Shown: positions 1 through 9,072, counted from the stretch's first letter. The stretch is DNA of 21,548 bases from Lachnoclostridium sp. UBA933 (GCA_002293545.1 DBDL01000070.1:1-21548), one strand, 5' to 3'. Numbers and translations: made by a program. Notes: generated by a model from the letters alone, not told the origin.

Positions 1-1
1 C

Positions 2-2578
2 GTTGATTTAAAAAAGACGATGGAATCATCTTATATTGAATACGCGATGTCGGTCATTGCTTCCCGTGCTCTGCCGGATGTAAGAGATGGATTAAAGCCG
101 GTTCAGCGCAGGATTTTGTATGCGATGGTAGAATTAAATAATGGTCCCGATAAGCCGCATCGTAAATGTGCCCGTATTGTCGGTGATACGATGGGTAAAT
201 ACCATCCGCATGGTGACAGTTCCATTTACGGGGCATTGGTAAATCTTGCACAGGAATGGTCCACAAGATATATGCTGGTTGACGGGCACGGGAATTTCGG
301 ATCAATTGACGGCGATGACCCGGCGGCAATGCGTTATACGGAGGCAAGGCTGAGTAAAATTTCAACCGAGTTGATTTCCGATATCAATAAAAATACGGTT
401 GACTTTACCCCGAACTTTGATGAAACCGAAAAGGAACCGGCCGTACTTCCGGCGCGGTATCCTAATCTTTTAGTAAACGGGACCTCCGGAATCGCCGTAG
501 GTATGGCAACGAATATTCCGCCTCATAATTTAACCGAAATTATTGACAGTGTCGTTAAAATTGTGGACAATATTGTGGAGGAAGACAGAACCACAACGAT
601 TGAAGAATTGCTTGACATTGTAAAGGGACCGGATTTCCCGACCGGGGCAACGATTTTGGGACATCACGGGATAGAGGAAGCATACCGTACCGGACGGGGT
701 AAGGTGCGTGTCCGTGCGGTAACGGATATTGAAACAATGGCAAACGGGAAAAATTCGATTATTGTAACCGAACTGCCGTATATGGTAAATAAAGCACGGC
801 TGATCGAGAAGATTGCAGAATTACATAAAGAGAAAAAGGTTGACGGAATAACCGATTTGCGTGATGAATCTGACAGGGAAGGGATGCGCATCTGTATTGA
901 ACTGAGGAAGGATGCCAATGCCAATGTTATTTTGAATCAGCTTTATAAGCATACGCAAATGCAGGATACGTTTGGGGTGAATATGCTTGCGCTTGTAAAC
1001 AACCAGCCGATGGTTATGAACCTGCTGCAGATGCTTGAATTATATTTGAAGCATCAGGAAGAAGTCGTAACACGCCGTACGCAGTACGACTTAAATAAGG
1101 CGGAAGAAAGAGCACACATTTTGCAAGGATTGCTGACGGCACTTGACCATATTGACGAGGTGATTAAGATCGTCCGCGGTTCCAGAAACGGTGCCGCGGC
1201 AAAAGAGCGTTTGATTGAGCGGTTCGAGTTGTCGGACGAGCAGTCACAAGCCATCATTGATATGCGTCTGCGTGCGCTTACCGGATTGGAACGCGAAAAA
1301 CTGGAAGCAGAGTTCAAGGAGCTGATGGACAAGATTGCAAACTTTAAAGCCATCTTAGCGGATCGGAAAATGCTGTTGGGAGTTATCCGTGAGGAAATTA
1401 TTGTGATACGCGATAAATACGGTGATGACCGCCGGACAACGATCGGTTTTGATGAATACGATATCTCTATGGAGGATTTGATACCGGAAGAAAATACGGT
1501 ACTGGCAATGACGCATCTGGGATATATCAAACGGATGACCAGCGATAATTTCCGGAGCCAAAACCGCGGCGGTAAAGGAATAAAGGGTATGCAGACTATT
1601 GATGAAGACTATATTGAGGATTTATTTATGGCGACAACACATCACTATCTGCATTTCTTTACAAACAAAGGGCGCGTATACCGGTTAAAGGCATATGAAA
1701 TTCCCGAATCCGGAAGGACTTCACGCGGTACGGCGATTGTGAATCTTCTGCAATTGCTGCCGGAAGAAAAGATAACCGCTGTGATTGCGTTAAGAAAATA
1801 CGATGAAAACAAATACTTGTTTATGGCGACGAAAAATGGTATTGTGAAGAAAACATCGCTTCGGGATTATATGAACATAAGGAAAACAGGACTGCAGGCG
1901 ATTAACCTGAGAGATGATGATGACTTGATTGAAGTAAAGGTTACGGATAATCACAGAGATATTATTATCGTAACGAAAAACGGTCAGTGTATCCGCTTTC
2001 ACGAAACCGACGTCCGTCCGACGGGGCGCACATCCATGGGTGTAATCGGGATGAGTCTTGGATTTGACGACGAGGTTGTCGGAATGCAGATGGATACGCA
2101 AGGGGAAAGCCTGCTGCTTGTATCGGAATACGGTATGGGAAAACGAACGGATATTGATGAATTTTCCGTACAGCACCGCGGCGGTAAAGGTGTAAAATGT
2201 TATAAGATAACAGAAAAAACAGGTGATGTCGTCGGTGCGAAATTGGTTCATGAAGACAAGGAAATCATGCTGATTACCAATGAGGGAATTATCATTCGCC
2301 TTGAGATCAATAATATATCAAAGCTCCGCAGAATTACATCCGGTGTTAAGCTCATGAATGTTGACAGTGAAAATGACATTGTTGTTGCAAGTATATCAAA
2401 GGTCCGTGATGAAGATACAAAAGAGGGAAACAACGAAGAAATCGGACAGGAAGAGCCGAATGAAAATATAGATTCTGCGGAACCGGAAAATATCAACACG
2501 GTAACGGAGCCGGAAAACATCAATACAGAAACGAATCAGGAAAATAACGAAGAGGCCGGACAAGATGAAGATCATTGA
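2..2578 (+). CDS. gyrA: DNA gyrase subunit A (5' end cut by window edge)
   Basis: This is the cleaving and rejoining subunit of the type IIA topoisomerase that introduces negative supercoils with GyrB. The frame is open from base 2 (VDLKKT before the first visible Met at base 20), so roughly ten N-terminal residues lie outside the window. Counting from that Met, the quinolone region [11 protein letters not shown] is at residues 61-71 and the catalytic tyrosine is Y106 (AAMRYTEAR), aligning with E. coli Y122. The C-terminal wrapping domain has a GyrA box QNRGGKG (residues 514-520) and a second QHRGGKG blade motif. The protein ends in a long Glu/Asn-rich acidic tail containing a 9-residue tandem repeat. 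The residue aligned with E. coli Asp87 is Gly71, while the Ser83 position is still Ser67. The stop overlaps the next gene by 14 bases. Confidence 0.98.
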   Translation, partial: VDLKKTMESSYIEYAMSVIASRALPDVRDGLKPVQRRILYAMVELNNGPDKPHRKCARIVGDTMGKYHPHGDSSIYGALVNLAQEWSTRYMLVDGHGNFGSIDGDDPAAMRYTEARLSKISTELISDINKNTVDFTPNFDETEKEPAVLPARYPNLLVNGTSGIAVGMATNIPPHNLTEIIDSVVKIVDNIVEEDRTTTIEELLDIVKGPDFPTGATILGHHGIEEAYRTGRGKVRVRAVTDIETMANGKNSIIVTELPYMVNKARLIEKIAELHKEKKVDGITDLRDESDREGMRICIELRKDANANVILNQLYKHTQMQDTFGVNMLALVNNQPMVMNLLQMLELYLKHQEEVVTRRTQYDLNKAEERAHILQGLLTALDHIDEVIKIVRGSRNGAAAKERLIERFELSDEQSQAIIDMRLRALTGLEREKLEAEFKELMDKIANFKAILADRKMLLGVIREEIIVIRDKYGDDRRTTIGFDEYDISMEDLIPEENTVLAMTHLGYIKRMTSDNFRSQNRGGKGIKGMQTIDEDYIEDLFMATTHHYLHFFTNKGRVYRLKAYEIPESGRTSRGTAIVNLLQLLPEEKITAVIALRKYDENKYLFMATKNGIVKKTSLRDYMNIRKTGLQAINLRDDDDLIEVKVTDNHRDIIIVTKNGQCIRFHETDVRPTGRTSMGVIGMSLGFDDEVVGMQMDTQGESLLLVSEYGMGKRTDIDEFSVQHRGGKGVKCYKITEKTGDVVGAKLVHEDKEIMLITNEGIIIRLEINNISKLRRITSGVKLMNVDSENDIVVASISKVRDEDTKEGNNEEIGQEEPNENIDSAEPENINTVTEPENINTETNQENNEEAGQDEDH
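2480..2533 (+). repeat. 27-bp tandem repeat inside the gyrA acidic tail
   Basis: Two adjacent 27-base units (2480-2506 and 2507-2533) encode EPENINTVT and [10 protein letters not shown] degenerate related unit ([10 protein letters not shown]) lies just upstream. The frame is kept, so the repeat only lengthens the acidic C-terminal tail. Confidence 0.85.
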
Positions 2579-3407
2579 ATCCGTACAGATTACCGAAGCA
2601 GTTAAAGAAATGTGTATTGAGGTCAATTATAAGCTTTCGGAAGATATGCACGAGGCTCTCCGGCAGGCAGGAGAGAGAGAAGAGTCAGCACTTGGGGTGC
2701 AAATCTTAGAGCAATTGGAGCAGAATATGAAGATTGCCGCAGAAAGTAAAATCCCCATATGTCAGGACACGGGTATGACCGTAGTATTTATGCAGATTGG
2801 TCAGGATGTCCGTATTGAGGGCGATTATATCGAAGATGCAGTCAATGAGGGGATTCGGCGGGGATATAAGGAAGGTTACCTGAGAAAGTCTGTTGTCGGT
2901 GATCCGATCTTTCGGAAGAATACGGAAGATAATACGCCGGGAGTGATACATTATGAAATCGTTCCCGGAGATAAGATAAAAATTACGGTTGCCCCGAAAG
3001 GCTTCGGAAGTGAAAATATGAGCCGGGTTATTATGCTGAAACCCGCTGACGGGATTACGGGAGTGAAACAGGCTGTTTTAGAAACGGTAAAGGCGGCGGG
3101 AGCCAATGCCTGTCCGCCGATGGTAATCGGCGTCGGAATCGGCGGCACATTTGAAAAATGCGCCTTGCTTGCTAAAAAAGCACTTACGAGAAAGGTGGCT
3201 TCCTATTCGGATATTCCTTATGTCAGGGAGCTGGAAAAGGAGTTATTGGATGAAATAAACGGTCTTGGAATCGGACCGGCGGGATTCGGCGGTACGGTTA
3301 CCGCAGTCGGTCTGAATATTGAAACCTGCCCGACGCATATTGCGGGACTTCCGGTTGCCGTAAATATCTGCTGTCATGTCAACCGTCACATAACAAGGGT
3401 TTTATAG
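2565..3407 (+). CDS. Fumarate hydratase class I, alpha subunit (Fe-S hydro-lyase)
   Basis: This is the larger subunit of the oxygen-sensitive [4Fe-4S] fumarase that interconverts fumarate and malate. The related tartrate dehydratase TtdA has the same fold. Expected family motifs are present: CQDTGM (Cys66), the NACPP segment followed by a glycine-rich stretch (Cys183), and a late NICCHVN (Cys269/270). Cys66, Cys183 and one of Cys269/270 are the probable cluster ligands by family spacing. At 280 residues it has the usual length for the split two-subunit form. The ATG at 2565 lies inside the gyrA tail, 11 bases before the gyrA stop, with GAGG about 10 bases upstream, so translation may be coupled to gyrA. 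Beta follows after 10 bases. Substrate preference (fumarate versus tartrate) cannot be settled from sequence alone. Confidence 0.93.
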   Translation: MKIIESVQITEAVKEMCIEVNYKLSEDMHEALRQAGEREESALGVQILEQLEQNMKIAAESKIPICQDTGMTVVFMQIGQDVRIEGDYIEDAVNEGIRRGYKEGYLRKSVVGDPIFRKNTEDNTPGVIHYEIVPGDKIKITVAPKGFGSENMSRVIMLKPADGITGVKQAVLETVKAAGANACPPMVIGVGIGGTFEKCALLAKKALTRKVASYSDIPYVRELEKELLDEINGLGIGPAGFGGTVTAVGLNIETCPTHIAGLPVAVNICCHVNRHITRVL

Positions 3408-3417
3408 AGGATGGATT

Positions 3418-3948
3418 ATGGAGCATCATATCAGAATGCCGCTGACGAAGGATAAGGTGAAGGAATTGAAAGCCGGTGATTATGTATATATAACCGGGAC
3501 GCTTTATTCGGCAAGAGATGCGGCGCATAAGAGAATGTACGAAAGCTTGGAAAAGGGAGAGGTACTGCCTTTTCCGCTTGAAAATCAGATTATATATTAT
3601 ATGGGACCGACGCCGGGCAGAGAAGGTCAGGTGATTGGTTCTGCCGGACCGACAACAAGCGGACGCATGGATAAATATACGCCGTGCCTTTTGAATCAGG
3701 GACTGTGCGGGATGATTGGCAAGGGGAAGCGTTCGGAAGAAGTATTGTCCGGTATGAAGCAGAATACCGCTGTTTATTTTGCGGCAGTAGGCGGAGCCGG
3801 AGCGCTTTTATCAAAATGTATCAAGAAAAGTGAAGTGATTGCCTATGAGGATTTGGGAACAGAGGCAGTCCGGAAATTGTATGCGGAAAATTTTCCGGTC
3901 ATTGTTGCGGCGGATTCTGAGGGAAATGACATATATGACATAAAGTAA
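3418..3948 (+). CDS. Fumarate hydratase class I, beta subunit
   Basis: This is the small subunit of the two-subunit class I fumarase, equivalent to the C-terminal domain of one-chain FumA and related to TtdB. The family core GPTTSGRMDKYTP is present at about residues 78-90, and a later glycine/alanine-rich strand (AAVGGAGALLSKCI) matches the swivelling-domain fold. At 176 residues it is full length for the type. The ATG at 3418 is preceded by AGAGGATGG, and the gap to alpha is only 10 bases, so the two are co-transcribed. The separate alpha and beta genes are typical of anaerobic Clostridia. No convincing terminator follows before the LysR gene 57 bases downstream. Confidence 0.93.
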   Translation: MEHHIRMPLTKDKVKELKAGDYVYITGTLYSARDAAHKRMYESLEKGEVLPFPLENQIIYYMGPTPGREGQVIGSAGPTTSGRMDKYTPCLLNQGLCGMIGKGKRSEEVLSGMKQNTAVYFAAVGGAGALLSKCIKKSEVIAYEDLGTEAVRKLYAENFPVIVAADSEGNDIYDIK

Positions 3949-4005
3949 CAGGCATATAAAATATCATAATAACAATACCGCAGCTATTCCAAAGGAGTCC
4001 TTGGC

Positions 4006-4887
4006 ATGACACTAAAACACATCCGTATTTTTGCCGCGGTTTATCAGGAAGTAAGCGTTACCGAAGCCGCTAAGAAATTGAATATGACGCAGCCGGCAGT
4101 CAGTTTGGCCATTCGCGAGCTGGAACGGCATTACGAAACAAAGCTGTTCGAGCGTTACGGAAGAACGATCCGTCCGTCCGGTGTTGCGGAAACCCTTTAT
4201 GAATACGCGTCGCAGCTCCTATCATTGTATGATGAAATGGATGCGGAAATCTTGAATTGGAATGTCGGAGGGAATTTACGGATCGGGTGCAGTATCAGTA
4301 TTGGGACATGCCTTATTCCGTATTATTTGAAACGGTTCAAGGAAGAATATCCGGAATTGCAAACCTATGTTAAGATAGACAGTTCGGATGTAATCGAAGA
4401 AATGATACTGGAGAATAAGCTGGACTTTGCATTAATTGAAGGGATGGTCCATTCGGATAAGATAAAATATGAGAGCTTTCTTGAGGATGAGCTGGTTACG
4501 ATCTGCGGCAAATCCCATCATTTATCAGAGAAAGAGAATGTTTCTCTCGAAGAACTGAAACAGGAGAATTTTTTACTGCGTGAGAGAAACAGCGGGACAA
4601 GAGAGTTAATTGAAACGGAATTTGCAGCACGTGATTTTTTTATAAAGCCTGTCTGGGAAAGCACCAGTACGACCGCTATTATTAACGGAGTAACCGCAGG
4701 TCATGGAATATCCATCCTGCCCAAACGTTTGCTGGATGAACAGATACGGCTTGGGCAAATCATTCCCCTGCATATGAAAGAAATCAGCTTCAAACGTTTT
4801 TATTATATTATTTACTACCAAAAAAAACATCTTATGCCCGCCGCATTGGATTTTATTGAAATCATAAAAAGGCATGATTCATTCTGA
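4006..4887 (+). CDS. LysR-family transcriptional regulator
   Basis: The 293-residue protein has the standard LysR layout: an N-terminal winged helix-turn-helix (about residues 3-60; VTEAAKKLNMTQPAVSLAI) and a periplasmic-binding-protein-like effector domain from about residue 88. The start is fixed by AAAGGAG at 3991-3997, eight bases before ATG. It faces the sulfate/thiosulfate importer operon and its last 9 bases overlap the 3' end of the importer ATPase gene on the other strand. LysR proteins such as CysL and CysB control sulfur assimilation, so regulation of the importer, probably in response to a sulfur metabolite, is a reasonable inference from position but is not shown. Control of fumarase is the other possibility. 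No separate strong promoter is evident, so it may be read from upstream. Confidence 0.9.
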   Translation: MTLKHIRIFAAVYQEVSVTEAAKKLNMTQPAVSLAIRELERHYETKLFERYGRTIRPSGVAETLYEYASQLLSLYDEMDAEILNWNVGGNLRIGCSISIGTCLIPYYLKRFKEEYPELQTYVKIDSSDVIEEMILENKLDFALIEGMVHSDKIKYESFLEDELVTICGKSHHLSEKENVSLEELKQENFLLRERNSGTRELIETEFAARDFFIKPVWESTSTTAIINGVTAGHGISILPKRLLDEQIRLGQIIPLHMKEISFKRFYYIIYYQKKHLMPAALDFIEIIKRHDSF

Positions 4888-5880
4888 AAATAAATGAAGC
4901 TGCTTAATCGTAACTTTTATCTTTTCACCAACGGAAAGTGAGGGTTCTTCTAAATCCCGGAAGGCGATTAAGACGATATCATCTATCTTAACCTTAATCT
5001 CCATATAATCACCGCGAAAAGAAGTATCGACAACGGTGCCGTTCTGTCCGCCCGTAATGCTGTCTGCGTCATTCTTACCAAAAAGTTTTATGTTTCTGGG
5101 GCGGAGAACCGCCGCCGAACAATCCTCATTCACATTAAAGTCCTTTAATGTACGATGATTGTTAATAATCGTAGACTGTCCAATGAACTGTGCAACAAAA
5201 AGCGTTTTGGGATTATGATAGATGTCGATGGGTGTACCGATTTGCTCAACCTTGCCCTTGTTTGTCACAATAATTTCATCAGCAACTTCAATCGCTTCTT
5301 CCTGGTCATGAGTTACAAAGATACTGGTAACGCCTACCTGACTTATCATTTCCCGCAGCCATGTACGTAGTTCCTTGCGGACTTTCGCGTCGATTGCGGC
5401 AAATGGTTCGTCTAAAAGGAGAAGATGGGGGTTTGGTGCCAAAGCCCTTGCAAAAGCAACACGCTGTCTTTGTCCTCCGGAGAGCTGATTCGGATAGCGG
5501 CCTCCGAGATCTTCCAGTCCAATCAATTTCAACAATTCTTTCACACGATTTTTGATTACCGGTTTTTTGACTTTTTGTACTTCCAAGCCAAAGGCAATGT
5601 TATCAAAAACCGTCATATACCGAAACAATGCATAATTTTGAAAAACGAAACCGATACCCCGTTTACTTCCGGGAATATCATTTACGACGACATTATCTAT
5701 GATAATCTCTCCCGAATTCGGGACATCAAGCCCTGCAATCATACGCAAAATGGTTGTCTTTCCGCTGCCGCTCGGACCTAAAAGAGCGACGAGATTCCCT
5801 TTTTGAATTCCAAAGGAAACATCATCCGAAGCATGGAATCCGTCAAATGTTTTATAGATATGTTTAAGTTCTACGTACAT
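4879..5880 (-). CDS. cysA: Sulfate/thiosulfate ABC importer, ATP-binding subunit
   Basis: This cytoplasmic ATPase energises the CysT/CysW permease pair. All nucleotide-binding motifs are intact: Walker A GPSGSGKT (residues 35-42), Q-loop Q81, signature LSGGQ (133-137), Walker B LLLLDEP with D157/E158, and switch His191 (VTHDQEEA). A shorter C-terminal TOBE-like regulatory domain follows from about residue 230. The protein is 333 residues, slightly short of the 350-365 typical of enterobacterial CysA. ACGGAGG lies 6 bases before the ATG. It is the last gene of the operon, 19 bases after cysW, and its stop lies inside the opposing LysR gene, leaving no room for a terminator hairpin between them. 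A molybdate or mixed oxyanion ATPase would look similar, but the Sbp-type receptor upstream favours sulfate/thiosulfate. Confidence 0.92.
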   Translation of the reverse strand: MYVELKHIYKTFDGFHASDDVSFGIQKGNLVALLGPSGSGKTTILRMIAGLDVPNSGEIIIDNVVVNDIPGSKRGIGFVFQNYALFRYMTVFDNIAFGLEVQKVKKPVIKNRVKELLKLIGLEDLGGRYPNQLSGGQRQRVAFARALAPNPHLLLLDEPFAAIDAKVRKELRTWLREMISQVGVTSIFVTHDQEEAIEVADEIIVTNKGKVEQIGTPIDIYHNPKTLFVAQFIGQSTIINNHRTLKDFNVNEDCSAAVLRPRNIKLFGKNDADSITGGQNGTVVDTSFRGDYMEIKVKIDDIVLIAFRDLEEPSLSVGEKIKVTIKQLHLFSE

Positions 5881-5899
5881 ATTTAACCTCCGTTAATGT

Positions 5900-6808
5900 T
5901 TATTGCTTCTTTTTGTATTCTACAATATTTCTTGCAATCAAAATCAGAACAGCAAGAATAACTAAGATAGAAGATACGGCAAAGGCAGCCGTTGTATTGA
6001 ACTCATTATACAGAATTTCTACGTGGAGCGGCAGTGTGGTCGTTTTCCCGCGAAGCCTGCCTGACAGTACCGAAACTGCCCCGAACTCTCCCATTGCCCT
6101 TGCACTGCACAAAATAATACCATAGAGCAGTGCCCATTTAATATGCGGAAAGGTTATCTTCCTGAATATCTTAAATCCGCTTGCCCCCATCAAAGCCGCC
6201 GCTTCTTCCTCGTCTTTTCCCTGTGCATTCAGAACAGGGAGAATCTCCCGTGAGATAAAGGGGAAAGTAACAAAGATCGTAGCAATGACAACACCCGGTA
6301 CGGCAAAAACAATTTTTGTACCCAGTAAATCGGCAAGCCCCTTTGCCCATCCGATATTACCAAAGGTCAAAATAAATATCAGTCCCGCGATAACAGGGGA
6401 GATGGCAAAAGGAATATCAATTAAGGATACGAGAAACTGTTTCCCCCGAAAATGATATTTGGATATCGTCCAAGCGGCAAATATACCAAACACGGTATTA
6501 ATAACGACGGCAATAACGGTAGCCAGTATGGTCAGCGTGAGTGCTTTTATGGTGTAACTGTCTGTCACCGCATTCATATAAGCGGTAAAGCCGTCCTTTA
6601 GTGCGCTAATGACAACCACCAGTAAAGGAAGCAGCAGCATCACAAAAAGAAAAAGAAGGCTGATTACAATCAGACATATCTCTACCTTTTTTGAGCCTGT
6701 ATTATGCTTTTGCTCGATTACCTTTGATATTTCTGTCAGAGTATCGGTTTCTGCCGGAAGCGGTTTGCTCCGTGACTCTTTTTTATGGAAAGCTTTTTTA
6801 TTTGCCAT
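5900..6808 (-). CDS. cysW: Sulfate/thiosulfate ABC importer, permease CysW
   Basis: This inner-membrane permease forms a heterodimer with CysT. It has about six hydrophobic membrane segments. The cytoplasmic EAA coupling loop is clear (EEEAAALMGASGFKIFRKI, about residues 199-217), as is the late GEFGAVSVLSG motif characteristic of CysW. The N-terminus carries a hydrophilic, Lys-rich extension of about 40 residues before the first membrane segment, longer than usual. Translation starts at the ATG at 6808, with an AGGGCAGGG-like site about 7 bases upstream. The gap to cysT is 53 bases, the largest in the operon. Confidence 0.92.
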   Translation of the reverse strand: MANKKAFHKKESRSKPLPAETDTLTEISKVIEQKHNTGSKKVEICLIVISLLFLFVMLLLPLLVVVISALKDGFTAYMNAVTDSYTIKALTLTILATVIAVVINTVFGIFAAWTISKYHFRGKQFLVSLIDIPFAISPVIAGLIFILTFGNIGWAKGLADLLGTKIVFAVPGVVIATIFVTFPFISREILPVLNAQGKDEEEAAALMGASGFKIFRKITFPHIKWALLYGIILCSARAMGEFGAVSVLSGRLRGKTTTLPLHVEILYNEFNTTAAFAVSSILVILAVLILIARNIVEYKKKQ

Positions 6809-6861
6809 AATAATAACCCTGCCCTTTCTGTGAAAATTACAATATGTGATTACTTTTCCCG

Positions 6862-7713
6862 TTATGAATTTGTATATTTACTCGTTCTTACCTGTATGAT
6901 ATTAATGAGTAACAGTATTAAAAATGAGATAATCAGTAAGATAAGAGCGATTGCCGTTGCGTCCGCGTATTTATACTGCTCAAGCTTCGACACAATCAGC
7001 AGCGGCGCAATTTGGGTTTTGAGCGGAATATTACCGGCGATAAAAACAACGCTTCCATATTCCCCGATACCCCTTGCCAGCGCGAGTCCGAAACCGGTCA
7101 GCATGGCAGGAAAAATCTCCGGAAAAATAACCTTAAAAAATATTCTGCGGCGGCTGGCGCCGAGTATCGCCGCCGCTTCCTCATATTCATTGTCAAGCTT
7201 CTCAAGAACAGGCTGAATGGATCTCACGACAAACGGGATGCCGATAAAAATCATCGCAATCGTTATACCGATTGATGTGTAAGCAATCTCTATACCGGCT
7301 TGTGCAAAAATGCCCCCGATCCAGCCTTTATCTACATACAGTGAGGTAAGTGCTATCCCGGCAACGGCAGTCGGCAGGGCGAACGGAAGCTCAATCATCC
7401 CGTCAACAATGCGTTTACAGGGGAAATCATAGCGAACCAGCACCCATGCCAGAATAACGCCGAATACACTGTTTACCAGTGCGGCAATCAATGCACAGGA
7501 AAGGCTTACAATATAACCGGATACCACCTGTTTATCCGTGACAATTTTGAAAAATTCCATTGGAGAAAGCTTCGATGCCGTTAAGGCAATCGAAGCCAGC
7601 GGAATTAATACAATCAGTCCAAGAAGCGTTATTGTGACACCCATAGAGAGGCTAAAGCCCGGAATCACATGGATTCCTTTTTTATTCTTTACCTTCACAA
7701 TCTGCTGCTGCAT
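6862..7713 (-). CDS. cysT: Sulfate/thiosulfate ABC importer, permease CysT (CysU)
   Basis: This is the second permease of the importer. The 283-residue protein has about six membrane segments, an EAA loop (EYEEAAAILGASRRRIFFKVI, about residues 177-197) and the GIGEYGSVVFIAGN motif typical of CysT/CysU. GGAG sits 8 bases before the ATG at 7713. The gene follows the receptor gene by 29 bases and precedes cysW, the conserved order sbp-cysT-cysW-cysA. Together with CysW it forms the sulfate/thiosulfate channel in the cytoplasmic membrane. Confidence 0.92.
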   Translation of the reverse strand: MQQQIVKVKNKKGIHVIPGFSLSMGVTITLLGLIVLIPLASIALTASKLSPMEFFKIVTDKQVVSGYIVSLSCALIAALVNSVFGVILAWVLVRYDFPCKRIVDGMIELPFALPTAVAGIALTSLYVDKGWIGGIFAQAGIEIAYTSIGITIAMIFIGIPFVVRSIQPVLEKLDNEYEEAAAILGASRRRIFFKVIFPEIFPAMLTGFGLALARGIGEYGSVVFIAGNIPLKTQIAPLLIVSKLEQYKYADATAIALILLIISFLILLLINIIQVRTSKYTNS

Positions 7714-7742
7714 TGTTAAACTCCTTCATCCATTGAGATATT

Positions 7743-8798
7743 TTATTGTGCGGGTGCGGTATAGATTTGATCAAATATGGCACCGTCATTGAAATAATCA
7801 TTGTAAGCCTTATCCCAGCCGCCGAAATCATTAATCGTAACCATATTCATATTGAGATTAAAGGTTTTTGAAAAGTCTTTCAAAATGGTTTCATTGGTCG
7901 GACGGTAAAAGTTCTCGCCGATAAGTTTCTGTGCGGCATCTGAATAGAGATATTCCAAATATGCGCTTGCCACTTCCTCGGTACCGCGTTCCTTTGCCAC
8001 GCTGTCAACAACGGCAACAGAAGGTTCCGCAAGGATACTGATACTGGGAGTAATCATTTCATATTCATTCGGTTTTTCTTTTAACGTAAGAAATGCCTCA
8101 TTTTCCCAAGCCAAAAGGACATCGCCCTGCCCGTTCTCTACAAATGTACTGGTTGAACCTCTGGCTCCCGAATCAAGTACAAGCACATTTTTATATAATT
8201 TCGTTACAAAATCCTTGATTTTTGCCTCGTCGCCGTTAAATTCCTTATCCGCATATGCCCAAGCGGCTAAAAAGTTCCAGCAGGCACCGCCGGAGGTTTT
8301 CGGGTTTGGAGTAATGACACCGACACCGTCTTTCACCAAGTCGCCCCAATCCTTAATACCTTTTTCATTTCCCTTACGTACCAAAAATACAATTGTGGAT
8401 GTGTAAGGAGAGCTATTATGTTCAAATTGGTCAATCCAACCGCTTTCAATCAGCCCCTCATTTTCAATCGCGGTAATATCCCGTGCAAGTGCCAGTGTAA
8501 CGACGTCGGCTTCATTCCCCTCAATCACCGAACGAGCCTGTGAACCGGAGCCGCCGTGGGATGCCACGATTTCCACATCCTCACCCTTTTCTTCTTTCCA
8601 ATATTTTTTAAACTCCTCGTTATACGCTGCATAAAATTCTCTTGTCGGATCGTAAGAAACATTTGTAATTTCCACTTTTTTTGCTTCTCCCGCAGTCCCC
8701 TCTTCCGTATTATTTCCACATCCCGTAAATATAGACGCCCCCAATACGAGTCCGGTAACTGATAAAGCAAGAAGCTTCTTTGATAAAATTCCTTTCAT
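7743..8798 (-). CDS. sbp: Sulfate/thiosulfate-binding lipoprotein (Sbp/CysP family)
   Basis: This is the extracellular substrate receptor of the importer. The ATG at 8798 is chosen because ACGGAGG lies 6 bases upstream and it gives a normal signal sequence; an upstream in-frame ATG at 8879 overlaps the promoter. The 351-residue product has a lysine-rich n-region, a hydrophobic core and a lipobox ending SIFTGC (Cys27), so it should be a lipid-anchored receptor. Sbp-family substrate-loop motifs are present: SYDPTREFY, SHGGSGSQARSVI and NPKTSGGACWNFLAAWAY. It is the first gene of the operon, directly behind a good promoter. The family binds sulfate and thiosulfate, and which is preferred cannot be told here. 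Confidence 0.93.
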   Translation of the reverse strand: MKGILSKKLLALSVTGLVLGASIFTGCGNNTEEGTAGEAKKVEITNVSYDPTREFYAAYNEEFKKYWKEEKGEDVEIVASHGGSGSQARSVIEGNEADVVTLALARDITAIENEGLIESGWIDQFEHNSSPYTSTIVFLVRKGNEKGIKDWGDLVKDGVGVITPNPKTSGGACWNFLAAWAYADKEFNGDEAKIKDFVTKLYKNVLVLDSGARGSTSTFVENGQGDVLLAWENEAFLTLKEKPNEYEMITPSISILAEPSVAVVDSVAKERGTEEVASAYLEYLYSDAAQKLIGENFYRPTNETILKDFSKTFNLNMNMVTINDFGGWDKAYNDYFNDGAIFDQIYTAPAQ

Positions 8799-8814
8799 AA
8801 TTAACCTCCGTTTA

Positions 8815-8827
8815 GCCGCGCTGCGGC
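8815..8827 (-). other. Small GC hairpin just upstream of the sbp ribosome binding site
   Basis: Arms GCCGC (8815-8819) and GCGGC (8823-8827) enclose a 3-base loop. The hairpin would sit in the roughly 45-base sbp leader, a few bases 5' of ACGGAGG. It may only affect mRNA stability or ribosome access. No terminator U-run follows it. Confidence 0.4.
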
Positions 8828-8850
8828 ATATAGTAATAAATTTCCTCTTA

Positions 8851-8879
8851 AGAATATCAGGGAATGAACCCCGTGTCAA
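8851..8879 (-). promoter_or_regulatory. Sigma-A promoter of the sbp-cysTWA operon
   Basis: Read on the minus strand there is a consensus -35 TTGACA (8874-8879), a 17-base spacer and -10 TATTCT (8851-8856). The spacer holds an imperfect dyad GGGGTTCATTCCC. The predicted start is about 45 bases upstream of the sbp ATG, too short a leader for an S-box/SAM riboswitch. Confidence 0.75.
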
Positions 8880-8890
8880 GAATATATTTA

Positions 8891-8923
8891 AAAATCATAT
8901 AGATATATATAGAAAATCATATA
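8891..8923 (-). promoter_or_regulatory. Direct repeats upstream of the sbp promoter (possible activator site)
   Basis: TATATGATTTT occurs twice on the minus strand (8891-8901 and 8913-8923), 22 bases apart (about two helical turns), with the nearer copy ending about 12 bases from the -35. The placement suits a LysR-type activator or an UP-like element. The regulator is not identified. Confidence 0.4.
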
Positions 8924-8999
8924 TGTTACCCTTAATCCTTATGAAAAAGCATTTTAAAGAGAATTTTATTCCTGAAGGAAATTCATGAGAAAATAAGGT

Positions 9000-9028
9000 T
9001 TGACAAAGAGTATATCTTCTGATAAAAT
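9000..9028 (+). promoter_or_regulatory. Promoter of the tRNA-Ser gene
   Basis: -35 TTGACA (9000-9005), a 17-base spacer and -10 TAAAAT (9023-9028) preceded by TGA (extended -10). The expected start is about 38 bases before the mature tRNA, typical of a stable-RNA promoter. Confidence 0.75.
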
Positions 9029-9072
9029 AAATTTTACGCTGAAAACTTAATATTATACAAGATTCAGAATTT

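Noticed and set aside
1054-2251. Long minus-strand open frames inside gyrA
   Set aside because: They lie opposite a fully conserved gyrA, lack ribosome sites and read as low-complexity Ser/Arg or Tyr/Phe-rich shadow translations.
8799-8850. SAM (S-box) riboswitch or T-box ahead of the sulfate importer
   Set aside because: The predicted leader is only about 45 bases and has just a 5-bp hairpin, too short for either element.
8799-8879. N-terminal extension of the Sbp protein to an ATG at 8879
   Set aside because: The extension covers the -35/-10 promoter and would hide the lipoprotein signal; the ATG at 8798 has a good ribosome site.
8891-8923. CRISPR-like repeats
   Set aside because: Only two 11-base AT-rich copies with an 11-base gap; no array and no cas genes in the window.
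8941-8988. 15-codon ORF between the sulfate operon and the tRNA gene
   Set aside because: No ribosome binding site, very short, and no sign of conservation can be judged.
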